Source: an uncultured Prevotella sp. (GTDB taxonomy: Bacteria; Bacteroidota; Bacteroidia; Bacteroidales; Bacteroidaceae). Taken from it: DNA of 7,449 nucleotides. How positions within the stretch are numbered: the first letter of the stretch is position 1; each line of letters opens with the position of its first letter. Location of the stretch: positions 1 through 7,449 of the forward strand of contig USCX01000062.1 of assembly GCA_900553285.1 (NCBI GenBank). Direction: 5' to 3'. The translations under genes and the position numbers were made by a program. The notes under the pieces are model-generated. The model made no database searches. It saw only the letters and a program-made list of their open reading frames with translations, and was not told the DNA's origin. Below are positions 6,682-7,449 of the stretch, in pieces.

Positions 6682-7296
6682 ATGAAAGATAAATACCTCG
6701 TACTCACAGCGCAGGTTATCTCCATGCTCTTTTCGCCGTTCTACCTGCCGGTGATTGCGCTCATTGTGCTCTTCATGTTCAGCTACCTGAGCATGTTGCC
6801 GCTCTTCTACAAACTTTTCCTTCTCGCGCTGGTCTACGTGTTCACCGTCGTCCTCCCGCGGCTCGCCATCTTCTGCTATCGCCGCGTGAAGGGCTGGACG
6901 CGCCATCAGCTCAGCCGACGTGAACGCCGCTTTGTCCCCTACATCCTCTCGATAGCCTGCTACGCCCTTCTGCTGTACATCCTTTACAGCCTGCACACCC
7001 GGTTCCTTCAAGGCATCATCGTGGGTGCACTGGCGGTCCAGGTGGTCTGCGCGCTGCTCAACAGCGTAATTAAAATGAGCACCCACGCCGCCGCCTCGGG
7101 CGCCGTGGTGGGCGCACTGCTCGCCTACTCCCAGCTCTTTCTGTTCGACCCGACGGGCTGGCTCTGCCTGACTGTCATCCTGGCCGGAGCGGTAGGCACG
7201 AGCCGGCTCATCCTGCGCCAGCACACCCTGACGCAAATCGGGGTCAGCACGCTCGTAGGCTTCGTCTGCGGCTTTGCCTGCATCCTTATCGGTTAG
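6682..7296 (+). CDS. Integral membrane protein, PAP2-phosphatase-like with altered motifs
   Basis: The 204-residue protein is very hydrophobic, with six or seven likely membrane helices (roughly 11-33, 41-65, 86-105, 109-129, 136-155, 159-173, 186-203). A basic loop, RRVKGWTRHQLSRRERR, lies at 67-83. The later half recalls type 2 phosphatidic acid phosphatases. KMSTHA (131-136) sits where P-S-G-H is expected, and SRLILRQHTLTQ (174-185) fits SR-x5-H-x3-D except that the last Asp is Gln185. The first PAP2 motif, K-x6-RP, is not found, though the basic loop may correspond. PAP2 enzymes remove phosphate from lipid or isoprenoid phosphates; with these changes catalysis is uncertain. The gene starts 32 bp after rpoN and ends 33 bp before purE, suggesting co-transcription. 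The membrane-protein call is firm; the PAP2 relationship is tentative. Confidence 0.75.
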   Translation: MKDKYLVLTAQVISMLFSPFYLPVIALIVLFMFSYLSMLPLFYKLFLLALVYVFTVVLPRLAIFCYRRVKGWTRHQLSRRERRFVPYILSIACYALLLYILYSLHTRFLQGIIVGALAVQVVCALLNSVIKMSTHAAASGAVVGALLAYSQLFLFDPTGWLCLTVILAGAVGTSRLILRQHTLTQIGVSTLVGFVCGFACILIG

Positions 7297-7329
7297 ACCC
7301 ATCCACATTACGCATAAACACGAATTCTT

Positions 7330-7449
7330 ATGACACCGTTAGTAAGTATCATCATGGGCAGCACGTCCGACCTCCCCGTCATGGAAAAGGCGGCCGCCCT
7401 GCTCGACCAAATGGAGGTGCCCTTCGAAATGAACGCCCTCTCGGCCCAC
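7330..7449 (+). CDS. purE: 5-(carboxyamino)imidazole ribonucleotide mutase PurE, N-terminal part (gene runs off the window)
   Basis: PurE makes 4-carboxy-5-aminoimidazole ribonucleotide in de novo purine synthesis, in the cytoplasm. The 40 visible codons contain the phosphate-binding signature IIMGSTSDLPVMEKA (7-21) and EVPFEMNALSAH (29-40), ending at the active-site SAH motif, which strongly identifies the family. PurE is usually about 165 residues, so about three quarters is missing. Whether this is a class I mutase working with PurK or a class II AIR carboxylase cannot be decided from this fragment. The ATG at 7330 has no clear Shine-Dalgarno sequence. It follows the membrane-protein gene by 33 bp on the same strand. 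Confidence 0.93.
   Translation, partial: MTPLVSIIMGSTSDLPVMEKAAALLDQMEVPFEMNALSAH

Noticed and set aside
6412..7308. 298-codon minus-strand open frame
   Set aside because: It is antisense to the end of rpoN and to the membrane-protein gene; the hydrophilic Glu/Gln/Arg-rich product is what the reverse of a membrane protein gives.

Overview
The window looks like chromosomal DNA from a GC-rich member of the Bacteroidales (Bacteroidota). Three things point there. The order of the left operon (GH3-family enzyme, Ig-like 'Big_5' lipoprotein, DUF3108 protein, PdxB) matches what I recall from that group. Both transcription units around the central intergenic region carry the Bacteroidota-type -7 element TAnnTTTG. 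Start codons lack clear Shine-Dalgarno sequences. I cannot name a genus. No mobile element, tRNA, rRNA or CRISPR array is visible; this is core-genome-like sequence.

Layout: two divergent transcription units leave a 375-bp intergenic region (4805-5179). To the left, on the minus strand, lie a GH3-superfamily adenylate-forming enzyme (3290-4804), a lipoprotein with an N-terminal Ig-like domain (1368-3290, overlapping the GH3 stop as TGATG), a secreted DUF3108 protein (510-1328), and the first 169 codons of pdxB, erythronate-4-phosphate dehydrogenase of vitamin B6 synthesis (508-1, GTG start, running off the window). To the right, on the plus strand, lie rpoN (sigma-54, 5180-6649), a six- to seven-helix membrane protein resembling PAP2 phosphatases but with altered catalytic motifs (6682-7296), and the first 40 codons of purE of purine synthesis (7330-7449, running off the window).

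How they fit together: the left unit joins three poorly characterised proteins, two of them exported to the envelope, to a housekeeping PLP enzyme. The tight packing (1-bp overlap, 39-bp gap, 1-bp gap) suggests co-transcription from the promoter at 4833-4863. The right unit has gaps of about 32 bp and may also be one transcript. The intergenic region holds an unusual cluster of CCTG-rich imperfect direct repeats spaced exactly 42 bp apart, with an embedded perfect 10-bp inverted repeat. It is the clearest non-coding signal here and a candidate regulatory element.

The window contains no clear-cut new defence or mobile system. The best leads are the uncharacterised GH3/lipoprotein/DUF3108 cluster, the PAP2-like protein with altered catalytic motifs, and the intergenic repeat cluster.
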